Of a DNA stretch of 64,000 nucleotides, positions 45,903-58,080 are shown piece by piece. The DNA is taken from the NCBI GenBank assembly GCA_947371755.1, contig CANBQT010000003.1:59100-123099 (forward strand), in the 5' to 3' direction. Position numbers and translations under genes: made by a program. Under the pieces are notes generated by a model. It saw nothing but the letters and a program-made list of their open reading frames with translations, was not told the DNA's origin and ran no database searches. This DNA comes from Chitinophagaceae bacterium (GTDB taxonomy: Bacteria > Bacteroidota > Bacteroidia > Chitinophagales > Chitinophagaceae). The number at the start of each line of letters is the position of its first letter. Within the stretch, counting starts at the first letter, position 1.

Positions 45903-48900
45903 ATGTCTACAACTACATTGAACAACAGGGTCGGCTTCGGTAAAACTAAACATTTGGCGGATGCCCCAGACCTACTCGACATTCAGTTAGAATCATTCAG
46001 CGAGTTTTTTCAGTTAGAAACAACGCCCGACAAAAGAAACGTGGAAGGCTTGTTCCGTGTATTCAAGGAAAATTTTCCTATTACGGATACGCGTAACATT
46101 TTCGTACTGGAATTCCTGGATTATTTTATCGATCCCCCACGTTACACTATTGAAGAGTGTATGGAGCGCGGACTTACTTATGCTGTTCCCTTAAAAGCAA
46201 AATTGCGTTTAAGTTGTAACGATGAGGAGCACGTTGATTTCCAAACAATCGTTCAGGATGTGTTCTTGGGTAATATCCCGTACATGACCCCACGCGGTAC
46301 CTTTGTAATTAATGGTGCAGAGCGTGTAGTAGTTTCTCAGTTACACCGTTCACCTGGTGTTTTCTTTGGACAGTCTGTTCACCCTAATGGAACTAAGATT
46401 TACTCTGCAAGGGTAATTCCGTTCAAAGGTGCATGGATGGAATTCGCTACGGATATCAACAACGTCATGTACGCCTATATCGATCGTAAAAAGAAGTTCC
46501 CCGTAACTACTTTATTGCGTTCTATCGGTTTTGAAACCGATAAGGATATCCTCGAATTATTCGGTATGGCCGATGAGGTAAAAGCCGATAAGAAATCATT
46601 AGCTAACCAGGTTGGTAAGAAATTAGCTGCACGTGTTTTAAGAACATGGGTAGAAGATTTCGTGGATGAAGATACTGGTGAAGTGGTGAGCATCGAGCGT
46701 AATGAGATTGTGATGGAGCGCGACACCGTATTGGATGAAGAAGCTATCGCAACCATCATTGAGATGGAAGTGAAGAGCGTATTTATTCAAAAAGAAGACG
46801 TTGGTGGCGACTATGCAATTATCTACAACACTTTAAATAAAGATACCTCAAACAGTGAACTAGAAGCGGTTCAGCATATCTATCGCCAATTGCGTGGTGC
46901 TGATGCTCCTGACAACGAAACTGCTCGTGGTATTATCGATAAATTATTTTTCTCCGATAAGCGTTATGACTTAGGAGAAGTTGGTCGTTATAAGATCAAC
47001 CGTAAATTAGGTTTGGAATATCCTTTGGAAAAGAAGGTGTTAACTAAGCCTGATATTATTGAAATCATTAAGTACCTGGTACGCTTAACAAACGGTAAAG
47101 CTGAGATCGATGATATCGATCACTTGAGCAACCGTCGTGTTCGTACAGTGGGTGAGCAATTGTATGCTCAATTCGGTGTTGGTTTAGCTCGTATGGCTAG
47201 AACCATCCGTGAGCGTATGAACGTTCGTGATAACGAGGTATTTACGCCAGTTGATTTGATCAATGCACGTACCTTATCTTCAGTTATTAACTCATTCTTC
47301 GGTACTTCTCAGTTGTCTCAATTCTTAGACCAAACCAATCCACTGAGTGAGATCACGCACAAGCGTCGTATCTCCGCACTTGGACCAGGAGGTTTGAGCA
47401 GAGAGCGTGCTGGTTTCGAGGTTCGTGACGTACACTATTCGCACTACGGTCGTTTATGTACTATTGAAACTCCAGAAGGACCAAACATTGGTTTGATCTC
47501 TACACTTTGCGTACACGCTGCGATTAACGATATGGGTTTCATTGAAACTCCCTACCGTAAAGTAGAGTCTGGTAAAGTAAACATGGATACCCTTACTTTC
47601 TTAAGTGCTGAAGAAGAAGATTCTGCAAAGATCGCACAGAGTAACACACCGTTAAAAGCGGATGGTGCTTTTGCTGAAGATCGTGTAGTATCTCGTCAAA
47701 CAGGCGACTTCCCAATCCTTGATAAAGAAGAAGTGGAATTCATGGACGTTGCACCGAACCAAATCGTTGGTTTGAGTGCCTCTCTGATTCCTTTCCTAGA
47801 ACATGATGATGCTAACCGTGCCTTGATGGGATCGAACATGCAACGTCAGGCCGTTCCTTTGATTCGTTTGGAAGCTCCAATTGTGGGTACCGGACTAGAA
47901 GGAAAAGCTGCTCGCGATGCACGTATTCAAATCCACGCAGAAGGTAATGGTGTTGTTGAATTCGTTGATGCAAATCATATTCATGTTCGCTACGATAGAA
48001 ATGATCTTGATCGTTTGGTAAGCTTTAACGACGACTTACAAGTGTACACACTTACTAAGTTCATGAAGACTAACCAGGCAACTTGTATCAATCTTCGCCC
48101 AGCTGTGAAGAAAGGTCAACAAGTTAAAAAAGGTGATTTCCTAACAGAAGGATATGCTACTCAAAATGGAGAACTTGCATTAGGAAGAAACTTACAAGTG
48201 GCATTCATGCCATGGAAAGGTTACAACTTTGAAGATGCGATCGTAATCAGTGAAAGAGTAGTTCGTGAAGATCTCTTTACTTCTGTTCACATTGAAGAAT
48301 ATGAATTAGAAGTTCGCGATACTAAATTGGGTGAAGAAGAATTAACTCCAGATATTCCTAACGTATCAGAAGATGCTACCAAAGATCTTGATGAAAATGG
48401 TATCATTCGTATTGGTGCAACCATTAAGGAAGGCGATATCTTGATTGGTAAGATCACTCCAAAAGGTGAATCAGATCCTACACCAGAAGAAAAATTATTG
48501 CGTGCCATCTTTGGAGACAAAGCCGGTGATGCAAAAGATGCTTCTTTGAAAGCTCCTAACGGAACTGAAGGTGTGGTTATCGATAAAAAATTATTCCAAC
48601 GTGCTAAGAAAGATAAGAACGGAAAGATTCGTGAAAAAGCACAGTTAGAAAAAGTAGAAAAAGTTCATCAGCAAAATGTTGAATCTATTAAAGAATTGTT
48701 GTTAGACAAGTTGCAGACTTTGTTGAAAGACAAAGCATCTACAGGTGTGAGCAATAATTTCGGAGAGATGTTAATTGGTAAGGGTGCTAAATTCAATCAA
48801 AAGAATTTATCAACTATCGATTATCAGAACGTTAATCCTTTGGGATGGACAGGTGATGCAAAAACTGATGATCAGATCAACACTTTATTACACAACTACA

Positions 48901-49706
48901 GCATTAAGTTTAATGAAGAGTTAGGTAGATACAAGCGTGAGAAATTCAATATCTCTATTGGTGATGAATTACCAGCAGGTGTATTGAAACTTGCAAAGGT
49001 TTACTTAGCAGTTAAGCGTAAGTTGAAAGTGGGTGATAAGATGGCGGGTCGCCACGGTAACAAAGGTATCGTTGCAAAAATTGTACGTGCTGAAGACTTG
49101 CCGTTTATGGAAGATGGAACACCGGTAGATATCGTATTGAATCCACTAGGGGTACCATCAAGGATGAACTTGGGTCAGATCTATGAAACCATTTTAGGTT
49201 GGACTGGTAAGCGTTTGGGCGTGAAGTTTGCAACACCGATTTTCGATGGTGCATCAACTACACAAATCGAAGAGTACTGTGTTCAGGCTGGAATTCCTAG
49301 AAATGGACATACCTATTTATACGATGGTGAAACTGGTGAGCGTTTCCATCAGAAAGCTACTGTGGGAGTGATCTACATGATCAAACTTCACCACATGGTT
49401 GATGATAAGATGCACGCCCGTTCAATCGGACCATACAGTTTGATTACTCAACAACCGTTGGGTGGTAAAGCACAGTTTGGTGGTCAGCGTTTTGGTGAGA
49501 TGGAGGTTTGGGCACTGGAAGCATATGGTGCAGCTAATATCTTACAGGAATTGTTAACCCTCAAATCGGATGATATCATTGGCCGTGCTAAAACGTACGA
49601 AGCCATTGTGAAGGGAGATAATATCCCACGTCCGGGTGTTCCTGAATCATTCAATGTATTGGTACATGAATTGAGAGGATTAGGACTTGATTTAAAGTTC
49701 GAATAA
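45903..49706 (+). CDS. rpoB: RNA polymerase beta subunit
   Basis: 1267 residues. The rifampicin-pocket region with [18 protein letters not shown] and [13 protein letters not shown] lies near 465-500, and the catalytic-core lysine motif [12 protein letters not shown] at 1044-1055. The C-terminus ends with the [11 protein letters not shown] block and a short tail. The long insertion patterns are those of Bacteroidota. It sits after a terminator and its own leader, with rpoC 98 bp downstream. Confidence 0.99.
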   Translation: MSTTTLNNRVGFGKTKHLADAPDLLDIQLESFSEFFQLETTPDKRNVEGLFRVFKENFPITDTRNIFVLEFLDYFIDPPRYTIEECMERGLTYAVPLKAKLRLSCNDEEHVDFQTIVQDVFLGNIPYMTPRGTFVINGAERVVVSQLHRSPGVFFGQSVHPNGTKIYSARVIPFKGAWMEFATDINNVMYAYIDRKKKFPVTTLLRSIGFETDKDILELFGMADEVKADKKSLANQVGKKLAARVLRTWVEDFVDEDTGEVVSIERNEIVMERDTVLDEEAIATIIEMEVKSVFIQKEDVGGDYAIIYNTLNKDTSNSELEAVQHIYRQLRGADAPDNETARGIIDKLFFSDKRYDLGEVGRYKINRKLGLEYPLEKKVLTKPDIIEIIKYLVRLTNGKAEIDDIDHLSNRRVRTVGEQLYAQFGVGLARMARTIRERMNVRDNEVFTPVDLINARTLSSVINSFFGTSQLSQFLDQTNPLSEITHKRRISALGPGGLSRERAGFEVRDVHYSHYGRLCTIETPEGPNIGLISTLCVHAAINDMGFIETPYRKVESGKVNMDTLTFLSAEEEDSAKIAQSNTPLKADGAFAEDRVVSRQTGDFPILDKEEVEFMDVAPNQIVGLSASLIPFLEHDDANRALMGSNMQRQAVPLIRLEAPIVGTGLEGKAARDARIQIHAEGNGVVEFVDANHIHVRYDRNDLDRLVSFNDDLQVYTLTKFMKTNQATCINLRPAVKKGQQVKKGDFLTEGYATQNGELALGRNLQVAFMPWKGYNFEDAIVISERVVREDLFTSVHIEEYELEVRDTKLGEEELTPDIPNVSEDATKDLDENGIIRIGATIKEGDILIGKITPKGESDPTPEEKLLRAIFGDKAGDAKDASLKAPNGTEGVVIDKKLFQRAKKDKNGKIREKAQLEKVEKVHQQNVESIKELLLDKLQTLLKDKASTGVSNNFGEMLIGKGAKFNQKNLSTIDYQNVNPLGWTGDAKTDDQINTLLHNYSIKFNEELGRYKREKFNISIGDELPAGVLKLAKVYLAVKRKLKVGDKMAGRHGNKGIVAKIVRAEDLPFMEDGTPVDIVLNPLGVPSRMNLGQIYETILGWTGKRLGVKFATPIFDGASTTQIEEYCVQAGIPRNGHTYLYDGETGERFHQKATVGVIYMIKLHHMVDDKMHARSIGPYSLITQQPLGGKAQFGGQRFGEMEVWALEAYGAANILQELLTLKSDDIIGRAKTYEAIVKGDNIPRPGVPESFNVLVHELRGLGLDLKFE

Positions 49707-49804
49707 GATAGGAATGAAAGTGGGTGATCGTTATCAATACGATGATCCACTTTCTTATTCCAAACAGTATTAAAAATATTAATCTACAAATTCTCAATAG
49801 CAAT

Positions 49805-52800
49805 ATGGCAATCAAAAGAGATAACAAACCTAGGCCAACTTTCTCACAGATCACTATCAGTCTGGCTTCTCCAGATAGTATTCTAGAAAGAAGCTTTGGT
49901 GAAGTGCTAAAGCCTGAAACCATTAACTACCGTACTTATAAACCGGAGCGTGATGGTTTGTTTTGTGAAAGAATCTTCGGACCAGTAAAGGACTACGAAT
50001 GTGCTTGCGGAAAGTATAAGCGTATCCGTTATAAGGGCATCGTGTGTGACCGTTGTGGTGTTGAAGTAACTGAAAAGAAAGTGCGTCGCGAACGCATGGG
50101 GCATATCAAACTAGTTGTTCCGGTTGTACACATCTGGTACTTCAAAAGTTTGCCCAACAAGATTGGTTATTTGTTAGGAATGAGTTCTAAGAAATTAGAA
50201 ACAATCGTTTACTACGAAAGATATGTAGTTATTCAGGGTGGTGTGAAAGACATGAATATGGGTGATCTTCTTACTGAAGAAGAATACCTAGATATCCTGG
50301 ATAATTTGCCAAAAGATAATCAGTATTTACCTGATGATGATCCACAGAAATTCATAGCTAAAATGGGTGCTGAAGCAGTTCACGCTCTTTTGGAAAGAAT
50401 TGATCTGGATGGTTTGAGTTTCTCATTGCGTAATGCAGCGGCAACTGAAACTTCTCAACAACGTAAAGCAGATGCTTTAAAGCGTTTGAGCGTAGTTGAA
50501 TCATTCCGTGATGCTGGTACTCGTATCACCAACCGCCCAGAGTGGATGGTCATGCAGTATATCCCAGTTATTCCTCCAGAATTGCGTCCATTGGTACCAT
50601 TGGATGGTGGCCGTTTCGCATCTTCTGATTTGAATGATTTATATCGTCGTGTAATCATCCGTAACAACCGTTTAAAGCGTTTGTTAGAGATCAAAGCTCC
50701 TGAAGTAATCTTACGTAATGAAAAACGTATGTTACAAGAAGCAATCGATTCATTGTTCGATAATAGCCGTAAATCAAATGCTGTTAAAGCTGAGGGTGGA
50801 CGTGCATTAAAATCTTTGAGCGATGTCTTGAAAGGTAAGCAAGGACGTTTCCGTCAGAACTTATTAGGTAAGCGTGTGGATTATTCCGGACGTTCTGTAA
50901 TCGTTGTAGGACCAGAATTGAAAATACACGAGTGCGGTTTACCTAAAGATATGGCTGCTGAATTGTTCAAGCCATTTGTTATTCGCAAATTAATTGAAAG
51001 AGGTATTGTAAAAACTGTGAAGAGTGCTAAGAAATTAGTGGATCGTAAAGAAGCAGTTGTTTGGGATATCTTGGAAAATATTTTGAAAGGCCATCCAATT
51101 ATGCTAAACCGTGCCCCAACATTGCACCGTTTATCAATTCAGGCTTTCCAACCAAAACTAGTAGAAGGAAAAGCAATCCAATTACACCCATTGGTAACCT
51201 CTTCATTTAACGCCGATTTCGATGGTGACCAGATGGCGGTGCACGTGCCTTTGAGCAATGCAGCAATTTTGGAAGCCCAGTTATTGATGTTGTCTTCTCA
51301 CAATATTTTGAACCCTCAAAATGGTACGCCTATCACCCTTCCTTCTCAGGACATGGTATTGGGATTGTATTACATGACCAAGGGTAAGAAAACAATGGAT
51401 AACGAAGTTGTAAAAGGTCAGGGAATGGCTTTCTACAATATGGATGAAGTTGTTATCGCATACAATGAAAAAGTGGTTGACCTACACGCAAACATTCGCG
51501 TAAAAACAATGGTTCGTGAAAATGGTAAACTGAGCTTGAAATTGATTGAAACAACTGTTGGTCGCGTTCTGTTTAATCAGAATGTACCAGTTGAAGTGGG
51601 ATACATCAATGCATTGTTGACTAAGAAGAATCTTCGTGAAATCATCGGAGATATCATCAAAATCACCGACGTTCCTAAAACTGCGAAGTTCTTGGATGAT
51701 ATCAAAACACTTGGATTCCGTATGGCATTCCGTGGTGGATTGAGCTTCAGCGTTAATGACTTGATCGTTCCAGATTTACGTGATGAGTTATTGGATAATG
51801 CAAAAACTGAAGTAGACGAAGTTTGGGAAAACTATAATATGGGATTGATTACTAATAACGAACGTTATAACCAAGTAATCGATATCTGGAGCCGTGTGGA
51901 TACACGTATCACAGAAACCCTGATTCGCGAAATGGCTACTGATAAACAAGGATTCAACTCAGTTTACATGATGTTGGATTCTGGAGCCCGTGGTAGTAAA
52001 ACACAGGTTAAACAGTTAGTGGGTATTCGTGGATTGATGGCTAAACCTCGTAAGAGTGGTAGCTCTGGTTCTGAGGTAATTGAAAATCCGATCTTGTCTA
52101 ACTTTAAAGGCGGACTAAACGTATTGGATTACTTTATCTCTACTCACGGTGCTCGTAAAGGTCTTGCGGATACAGCATTGAAAACTGCCGATGCGGGTTA
52201 CTTGACTCGTCGTTTGGTGGACGTTTCTCAGGACGTTGTAATCGCAGAAGATGATTGCGGTACTTTACGTGGTAATGCAACTTCAGCATTGAAAGATAAT
52301 GAAGACATTATCGAACCATTAGCAGATAGAATTGAAGGTCGTACTTCTTTACATAATGTATACCATCCTGTAACTGAAGAATTGATTATCCTAGCAGGTG
52401 AAGAAATTTCTCACGATATCGCTAAACAAATTGAAGACAGCGGAATTGAAACTGTTGAGATTCGTTCGGTATTAACTTGTGAAGCAAAGCGTGGTGTTTG
52501 TGTGAAGTGTTATGGTAAAAACTTGGCAACAGGTTATATCGCACAACGTGGTGATGCTGTAGGTATCATTGCTGCACAATCAATTGGTGAACCAGGTACA
52601 CAGTTAACATTGCGTACGTTCCACGTGGGTGGGGTTGCCGGATCTTCTAACATCGAATCTACCTTGAACGCTAAGTTTGATGGTACCATTCAATTCGATG
52701 GTTTGAGAACGGTAGACGCTATCAACAACGAAGGAAACAAAGTTCGTATCGTAATTGGTCGTACCGGTGAGGTTCGTATCATGGATGTGAAGAACGATCG

Positions 52801-54088
52801 TTTGATGATTACCAATAACGTGCCTTACGGTGCAACACTGAACGTGAAAGACGGACAGGTAGTTAAGAAAGGTGATGTGATCTGTACATGGGATCCATTC
52901 AACAACGTTATCGTTGCTGAAGTAAACGGTGCCATTAAATTCTCAGATGTTATCGATGGTGTTACTTACCGCGATGAAGCAGATGAGCAAACTGGTCACA
53001 GAGAGAAAGTGGTTATCGAAACAAAAGATAAAACCAAGATCCCAACAATTGTTGTAGAAGGTGGTAAAGAAACCAAGCACTATAACTTGCCAGTAGGATC
53101 GCATATCGGAGTAGAAGAAGGTGATGATGTAAAAGCCGGACAGGTGTTGGTGAAAATCCCACGCGTGTTAGGTAAATTAAGAGATATCACTGGAGGTCTA
53201 CCTCGTGTAACTGAATTGTTCGAAGCACGTAATCCAGGTAACCCTGCGATTGTTTGTGAGATCGACGGTGTAGTTGCTTTTGGTAACGTTAAACGTGGTA
53301 ACCGTGAAATCATCGTTGAGTCCAGAGACGGGATGGTGAAGAAATACTTGGTTCCATTGACACGCCAGATCCTGGTGCAAGATGGTGACTTCGTAAAAGC
53401 GGGTACTCCAATGTCTGACGGACAAATCGCTCCTGCAGATATCTTAACCATCAAAGGACCATTCGCTGTTCAGGAATACGTTGTGAACGAGATCCAAGAG
53501 GTTTACCGTTTACAGGGTGTGAAGATCAATGACAAGCACGTAGAAGTAATTGTACGTCAGATGATGAAGAAGGTTGAGATCGTTGATGCTGGTGATACTA
53601 AATTCTTAGAAGAAGATTTGGAAGATCGCTTTGATTTTATCGAAGAGAACGACCGCATCTACGATAAGAAAGTGGTTACTGAAGCAGGCGAGAGCAGCAA
53701 ATTCAAAGCTGGTCAGATCGTTACTGTGCGTGAATTCCGTGAAGAAAACTCGATCCTTCGTAGAAGCGACAAGAAACTAGTAGAAGTAAGGGATGCAAAA
53801 CCTGCCACTGCTACTCCAGTATTGTTGGGTATTACGAAAGCTTCTTTGGGTGTACAAAGCTGGATCTCAGCAGCGTCATTCCAGGAAACAACCAAGGTAT
53901 TGAGTCAGGCTGCCATCCAAGGTAAAACTGATTTGATGTTAGGTTTGAAAGAGAACGTAATCACAGGACATTTGATCCCAGCTGGTTCTGGTCAGAAAGA
54001 ATTCGACAATATGATTGTCGGAAGCAAAGAAGAATATGAAGTGTTGGCTACAACCCGCGAAGCGATGAGTTTTGATGAGGAAGAATAA
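49805..54088 (+). CDS. rpoC: RNA polymerase beta' subunit
   Basis: 1427 residues from the ATG at 49805; the frame stays open 81 bp upstream but that part is not conserved. The N-terminal zinc site is Cys66, Cys68, Cys81, Cys84. The catalytic magnesium aspartates are Asp471, Asp473 and Asp475 in NADFDGDQ. A second zinc site uses a cysteine near 817 and [11 protein letters not shown] near 892-902. Co-transcribed with rpoB and ended by a strong terminator. Confidence 0.99.
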   Translation: MAIKRDNKPRPTFSQITISLASPDSILERSFGEVLKPETINYRTYKPERDGLFCERIFGPVKDYECACGKYKRIRYKGIVCDRCGVEVTEKKVRRERMGHIKLVVPVVHIWYFKSLPNKIGYLLGMSSKKLETIVYYERYVVIQGGVKDMNMGDLLTEEEYLDILDNLPKDNQYLPDDDPQKFIAKMGAEAVHALLERIDLDGLSFSLRNAAATETSQQRKADALKRLSVVESFRDAGTRITNRPEWMVMQYIPVIPPELRPLVPLDGGRFASSDLNDLYRRVIIRNNRLKRLLEIKAPEVILRNEKRMLQEAIDSLFDNSRKSNAVKAEGGRALKSLSDVLKGKQGRFRQNLLGKRVDYSGRSVIVVGPELKIHECGLPKDMAAELFKPFVIRKLIERGIVKTVKSAKKLVDRKEAVVWDILENILKGHPIMLNRAPTLHRLSIQAFQPKLVEGKAIQLHPLVTSSFNADFDGDQMAVHVPLSNAAILEAQLLMLSSHNILNPQNGTPITLPSQDMVLGLYYMTKGKKTMDNEVVKGQGMAFYNMDEVVIAYNEKVVDLHANIRVKTMVRENGKLSLKLIETTVGRVLFNQNVPVEVGYINALLTKKNLREIIGDIIKITDVPKTAKFLDDIKTLGFRMAFRGGLSFSVNDLIVPDLRDELLDNAKTEVDEVWENYNMGLITNNERYNQVIDIWSRVDTRITETLIREMATDKQGFNSVYMMLDSGARGSKTQVKQLVGIRGLMAKPRKSGSSGSEVIENPILSNFKGGLNVLDYFISTHGARKGLADTALKTADAGYLTRRLVDVSQDVVIAEDDCGTLRGNATSALKDNEDIIEPLADRIEGRTSLHNVYHPVTEELIILAGEEISHDIAKQIEDSGIETVEIRSVLTCEAKRGVCVKCYGKNLATGYIAQRGDAVGIIAAQSIGEPGTQLTLRTFHVGGVAGSSNIESTLNAKFDGTIQFDGLRTVDAINNEGNKVRIVIGRTGEVRIMDVKNDRLMITNNVPYGATLNVKDGQVVKKGDVICTWDPFNNVIVAEVNGAIKFSDVIDGVTYRDEADEQTGHREKVVIETKDKTKIPTIVVEGGKETKHYNLPVGSHIGVEEGDDVKAGQVLVKIPRVLGKLRDITGGLPRVTELFEARNPGNPAIVCEIDGVVAFGNVKRGNREIIVESRDGMVKKYLVPLTRQILVQDGDFVKAGTPMSDGQIAPADILTIKGPFAVQEYVVNEIQEVYRLQGVKINDKHVEVIVRQMMKKVEIVDAGDTKFLEEDLEDRFDFIEENDRIYDKKVVTEAGESSKFKAGQIVTVREFREENSILRRSDKKLVEVRDAKPATATPVLLGITKASLGVQSWISAASFQETTKVLSQAAIQGKTDLMLGLKENVITGHLIPAGSGQKEFDNMIVGSKEEYEVLATTREAMSFDEEE

Positions 54089-54117
54089 CCAATATTTCTG
54101 TTAATAAATAATCCATA

Positions 54118-54153
54118 AAAAGTAGGAAGCTTAAAAACTTCCTACTTTTATTT
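54118..54153 (+). terminator. Terminator of rpoBC
   Basis: A perfect 12-bp stem (54118-54129 with 54138-54149), 8-nt loop, then a T-rich tail. Confidence 0.92.
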
Positions 54154-54208
54154 TAATAGAAGCGATAAACGTTTACTATTATTTAATTAAGATTTAAAAA
54201 TCTGGTTC

Positions 54209-54793
54209 ATGAAAAATTTTACAATTGGTTTGAATGCAGTTTTGGTTTTAGCTGTGGCTATTCTATTCTATCTACAGTTTTCTTCTCCAAAAAAAGCTTC
54301 TACTGTTTCAAGTTCTAATACAACTATTGCACCTGGTAGTTTCAAAATTGGTTATTTCGAAATGGATTCAATAGAGAACCATTATGAATATTTCAAAGAA
54401 GTAAGAAACACTTTGCGTGGTAAAGAACAAGACAATGGTCGTCAGCTTGCAGAAATGAAAAATACTTTTGTAGCTAAATACCAGGAACTACAAAAAACTG
54501 CACAGGGAATGACTCAGGCTGAGTTGGCAGGTAAACAACAAGAGCTTTCTCAGATGGAAAAAACTTTCCAGAATAAAGAGCAGATGATGAATCAGGAATT
54601 ACAAAACGAAAGTTTTAAAAGACTACAAGAAGTTAAAAAGAAAATCGAAGACTTTTTAAAAGATTACAATAAGGATAAAGGATATTCATATATTATGACT
54701 AATTCGCCAGATCTGATCTATTTGAAAGATACAGTGTATAATATTACAGGAGATCTTATTGTTGGTTTGAATAGTCAGTACAAGAAGAAGTAA
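54209..54793 (+). CDS. OmpH/Skp-family periplasmic chaperone-like protein
   Basis: 194 residues. An uncleaved or cleaved N-terminal hydrophobic segment (about 4-25) precedes FKIGYFEMDSIENHYEYF, then a long coiled-coil rich in Gln, Glu and Lys (about 75-155), and a C-terminal strand with YIMTNSPDLIYLKD. This is the Skp/OmpH layout, a periplasmic holdase for outer-membrane proteins. It is a single gene with a terminator at its end. Confidence 0.88.
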   Translation: MKNFTIGLNAVLVLAVAILFYLQFSSPKKASTVSSSNTTIAPGSFKIGYFEMDSIENHYEYFKEVRNTLRGKEQDNGRQLAEMKNTFVAKYQELQKTAQGMTQAELAGKQQELSQMEKTFQNKEQMMNQELQNESFKRLQEVKKKIEDFLKDYNKDKGYSYIMTNSPDLIYLKDTVYNITGDLIVGLNSQYKKK

Positions 54794-54820
54794 GAACTTC
54801 AATCATATTTATTATCTTCA

Positions 54821-54849
54821 AATCCCGTTAATTAAAGCGGGATTTTTTT
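54821..54849 (+). terminator. Terminator abutting the permease start codon
   Basis: A 9-10-bp stem (54821-54829 with 54836-54844) containing a T-G pair, then seven T; the ATG of the permease begins at the next base. Confidence 0.82.
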
Positions 54850-56286
54850 ATGAGTACAAATGCCCAGTTTAAACCCACTTTAGGACTTTTTGATGCAACT
54901 ATGATCGTTGCTGGAGGAATGATCGGATCAGGTATATTTATCGTAAGCGCCGACATTACAAGAAATGTAGGAAGTGCCGGATGGTTAATTCTAGTATGGT
55001 TGATTACCGGTTTTATGACCATTACTGCTGCGGTTAGTTATGGAGAGTTGAGTGCTATGTATCCGAAAGCTGGTGGGCAGTATGTCTACCTAAAGGAAGC
55101 ATATAATCCCTTAGTTGGATTTTTATTTGGATGGAGTTTCTTTTCGGTTATTCAAACCGCTACCATTGCAGCAGTAGGAGTAGCATTTGCAAGGTTTACA
55201 GCCTATCTGATTCCTGATGTAGGGGAAGGTAATATTTTGTTAGATCTTGGATTTTTAAAAATCTCTGCCGCTCAGGTTTTAGCAATTGCATTGATTGTGT
55301 TTTTGACATATAGTAATACAAGAGGAGTAAAAGGAGGAAAGATCATACAATCAACATTTACTGTAACGAAACTTGTGTCGTTATTTGGATTGATCATTTT
55401 TGGATTCTTATTGGCAAAGCAAAGTTTTTGGGCTGAGAATTGGCGTAATGCTTTTACAGCCATGCAAGATCTTGGATCTAAAAATTCTGCAGGCGTTTTG
55501 CAGCCAACCAGCTGGCATCCGATTTCCGGGGCAGTATTGATTGGGGCTATTTCAGCAGCCATGGTGGGTAGTATTTTTAGTAGTGATAGTTGGAATAATG
55601 TAACATTCATTGCAGGGGAAATTAAAAACCCTCAACGTAATATTGGGCTCAGTTTGTTTTTTGGAACACTCATTGTTACGCTCATTTATGTAACTGCGAA
55701 CTTGATGTATTTAAATGTATTGCCTTTACAGCAAATTGCATACGCTGAAAATGATAGGGTAGCTGTTACTGCCGCGAATGCCATATTTGGAAATGCAGGA
55801 ACCATTGTGATTGCTGTGATGATCATGATCTCAACTTTTGGATGCAATAACGGATTGATCTTGGCAGGTGCAAGGGTTTATTATACCATGGCCAAAGATG
55901 GTCTTTTCTTTAAGAAAACAGGTGAGCTTAATAAAAATGCAGTTCCTGAATATGCATTATGGATACAGTGTGCAGTGGCTTCATTACTTTGTTTGAGTGG
56001 AAAGTATGGCGACTTGTTAACTATGGTGTCTTTTGTAGTAGTGATATTTTATATTTTAACAATCATCGGTATTTTTATCTTACGTAAGAAATTGCCTAAT
56101 GCAGAAAGACCTTATAAGGCTTTTGGTTATCCAGTATTACCTTTGATTTATATATTAATGGGAACACTATTCTGTGTGGGATTAGTTTGGGCTTCACCAA
56201 CCTATTCATTATGGGGTTTGGGAATTACAGCTTTAGGTGTACCACTTTATTATATAGCAGTAAATAATCAAAAAAGATCGGAATAG
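54850..56286 (+). CDS. APC-superfamily amino-acid permease
   Basis: 478 residues with twelve predicted helices. The helix-1 substrate motif GGMIGSGIF is at about 19-27, and the YPKAGGQYVYLKEAY loop near 75-89 is typical of the LAT-like amino-acid permeases. The substrate is not determined. The start must be this ATG, because the next one (residue 18) would cut helix 1, although the ATG directly follows the terminator T run. hldE1 starts 4 bp downstream, probably in the same transcript. Confidence 0.92.
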   Translation: MSTNAQFKPTLGLFDATMIVAGGMIGSGIFIVSADITRNVGSAGWLILVWLITGFMTITAAVSYGELSAMYPKAGGQYVYLKEAYNPLVGFLFGWSFFSVIQTATIAAVGVAFARFTAYLIPDVGEGNILLDLGFLKISAAQVLAIALIVFLTYSNTRGVKGGKIIQSTFTVTKLVSLFGLIIFGFLLAKQSFWAENWRNAFTAMQDLGSKNSAGVLQPTSWHPISGAVLIGAISAAMVGSIFSSDSWNNVTFIAGEIKNPQRNIGLSLFFGTLIVTLIYVTANLMYLNVLPLQQIAYAENDRVAVTAANAIFGNAGTIVIAVMIMISTFGCNNGLILAGARVYYTMAKDGLFFKKTGELNKNAVPEYALWIQCAVASLLCLSGKYGDLLTMVSFVVVIFYILTIIGIFILRKKLPNAERPYKAFGYPVLPLIYILMGTLFCVGLVWASPTYSLWGLGITALGVPLYYIAVNNQKRSE

Positions 56287-56289
56287 CAT

Positions 56290-57285
56290 ATGTCTTCTAC
56301 AGATTTTAAAACATTGTTTCAGCAATTTAATCAATTAAAGGTTGTGATTGTTGGTGATGTTATGCTTGATACTTATTGGTGGGGACACACAGACCGAATT
56401 TCTCCTGAAGCACCGGTACCGGTAGTTGCTTTAGATAAGAGAGAACAAAGGGTAGGAGGTGCTGCTAACGTAGCATTAAATACGGCCTCATTAGGAGCCA
56501 GAACAACTGTGATCTCTGTGATTGGTGATGATGAAGACGGAAAAGATTTAACAGCTTTATTGAATGGCCACCAGATTAGCACTGAATATATTATAAGATC
56601 ACAGGAAAGGATTACCACCAATAAAACCAGGGTCATGAGTCGCAATCAACAAATGATGCGATTAGATTCGGAATATACACATGATATTTCTGATTTGATG
56701 CAGTTATCTCTGTATGAAGCAGTAAGCCTTTGCTTCAAAAATGAGAAACCAGATATCTTAATATTTGAAGATTATAATAAAGGCGTATTAACTGAGGCAT
56801 TGATTACGAAATTAATATTGCTGTGTAAAGAGAATGATGTTGTTACTTCAGTAGACCCAAAGAGGAAGAATTTTTTAGCCTTTAAAAATGTAGATATCTT
56901 CAAACCTAACCTAAAAGAAGTTAAAGAAGGATTGAATTTATTAATAGACCAAATCGATCTATCAACTTTAGATAGAATGCATCAGGCATTGCAAAATTCA
57001 TTGAATCATAAGATTTCGTTTATTACATTATCTGAGAAAGGTGTATTTTATCAAACTGAAAATGATGCAAAGATTATTCCTACCCATGTTCGCAATATTG
57101 CTGATGTGAGTGGTGCAGGTGATACCGTAATTGCTGTAGCATCGCTAGTTTATGCGGCTACGAAGAATATGCACCTTGCAGCAGAGATGGCAAATATAGC
57201 AGGGGGATTGGTTTGTGAAGAAGTAGGTACGGCAGCCATCAATAAAAATTTGTTCTTAGCTGAGTGTGAGTTGTTGTTGAATTAA
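56290..57285 (+). CDS. rfaE1: D-glycero-beta-D-manno-heptose-7-phosphate kinase
   Basis: 331 residues of the PfkB ribokinase family: GGAANVALNTASLG near 55-68, VDPKRKNF near 194-201 and the catalytic DVSGAGDTVIAV near 275-286. The protein corresponds to the kinase half of HldE only; the adenylyltransferase half is not fused. It makes heptose 1,7-bisphosphate for the LPS inner core, as kdsA and waaA do for Kdo. ispD follows after 9 bp. Confidence 0.9.
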   Translation: MSSTDFKTLFQQFNQLKVVIVGDVMLDTYWWGHTDRISPEAPVPVVALDKREQRVGGAANVALNTASLGARTTVISVIGDDEDGKDLTALLNGHQISTEYIIRSQERITTNKTRVMSRNQQMMRLDSEYTHDISDLMQLSLYEAVSLCFKNEKPDILIFEDYNKGVLTEALITKLILLCKENDVVTSVDPKRKNFLAFKNVDIFKPNLKEVKEGLNLLIDQIDLSTLDRMHQALQNSLNHKISFITLSEKGVFYQTENDAKIIPTHVRNIADVSGAGDTVIAVASLVYAATKNMHLAAEMANIAGGLVCEEVGTAAINKNLFLAECELLLN

Positions 57286-57294
57286 ATTGATGTA

Positions 57295-57981
57295 ATGGAT
57301 GATGTAATGCGAAAATATGCGGTAATTGTTGCGGGTGGAATGGGCACCAGGATGGGTGCTGATAAACCTAAACAGTTTTTGCTGTTAAAAGACAAATCCA
57401 TACTTTGGCACACTTTAGAACAATTTCTAAAAGCCTTTAATGACCTTCAAATTATCCTTGTTTTACCTGCAGAGTTTTTAGGTATAGGAATTGAAATGCT
57501 TCCAAGCTTACAGGACAGAGAAAGGGTTCAAATAGTAGTTGGAGGGCCAACACGATTTGATTCTGTAAAAAATGGTCTTTCAGTCATTCATAGAAAAGGA
57601 ATTGTTTTTGTTCACGATGCTGTTAGATGCCTAGTTTCTATTGATTTGATACATCGTTGTTTTGAGCAGGCTGTAGAAAAGGGAAGTGCAATACCTGCTG
57701 TTGCAGCTACTGATAGTATTCGAATAATGGAAGGCTCTGCAAATGTTGTTGCAGATAGAACAATGGTTAGAATCATTCAAACCCCTCAAACTTTTCAAAC
57801 AGAATTGTTGATGCCTGCTTTTCAAAGAGCCTATGATCCTTTATTTACAGATGAAGCAACAGTTGTGGAGGCTGCAGGAAACCAGGTTTTTTTGATTGAA
57901 GGCGAATACAGTAATATAAAAATTACCCGCCCAATTGACCTAATCATTGCAGAATCTATTCTTAATGAACGAGTTCAATGA
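57295..57981 (+). CDS. ispD: 2-C-methyl-D-erythritol 4-phosphate cytidylyltransferase
   Basis: Third step of the MEP isoprenoid pathway. 228 residues: the nucleotide motif AGGMGTRMGADKPKQF near 13-28, VHDAVRCLV near 104-112 and TDEATVVEAAG near 183-193. Starts are possible at the ATG 57295 or 57307; the second is closer to the usual N-terminus. Probably co-transcribed with rfaE1. Confidence 0.95.
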   Translation: MDDVMRKYAVIVAGGMGTRMGADKPKQFLLLKDKSILWHTLEQFLKAFNDLQIILVLPAEFLGIGIEMLPSLQDRERVQIVVGGPTRFDSVKNGLSVIHRKGIVFVHDAVRCLVSIDLIHRCFEQAVEKGSAIPAVAATDSIRIMEGSANVVADRTMVRIIQTPQTFQTELLMPAFQRAYDPLFTDEATVVEAAGNQVFLIEGEYSNIKITRPIDLIIAESILNERVQ

Positions 57982-58080
57982 TTGAACAGGACACAGATCT
58001 AGTATCTACTTTAATATTATCATATACCGTTTTTATATAGTGTAGCTTTAGTTGTCAATACTAATTATTGGCAAGTTCTT

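Noticed and set aside
53080..53454. 124-codon open frame antisense to rpoC
   Set aside because: Shadow frame inside a conserved gene; no start context or family.
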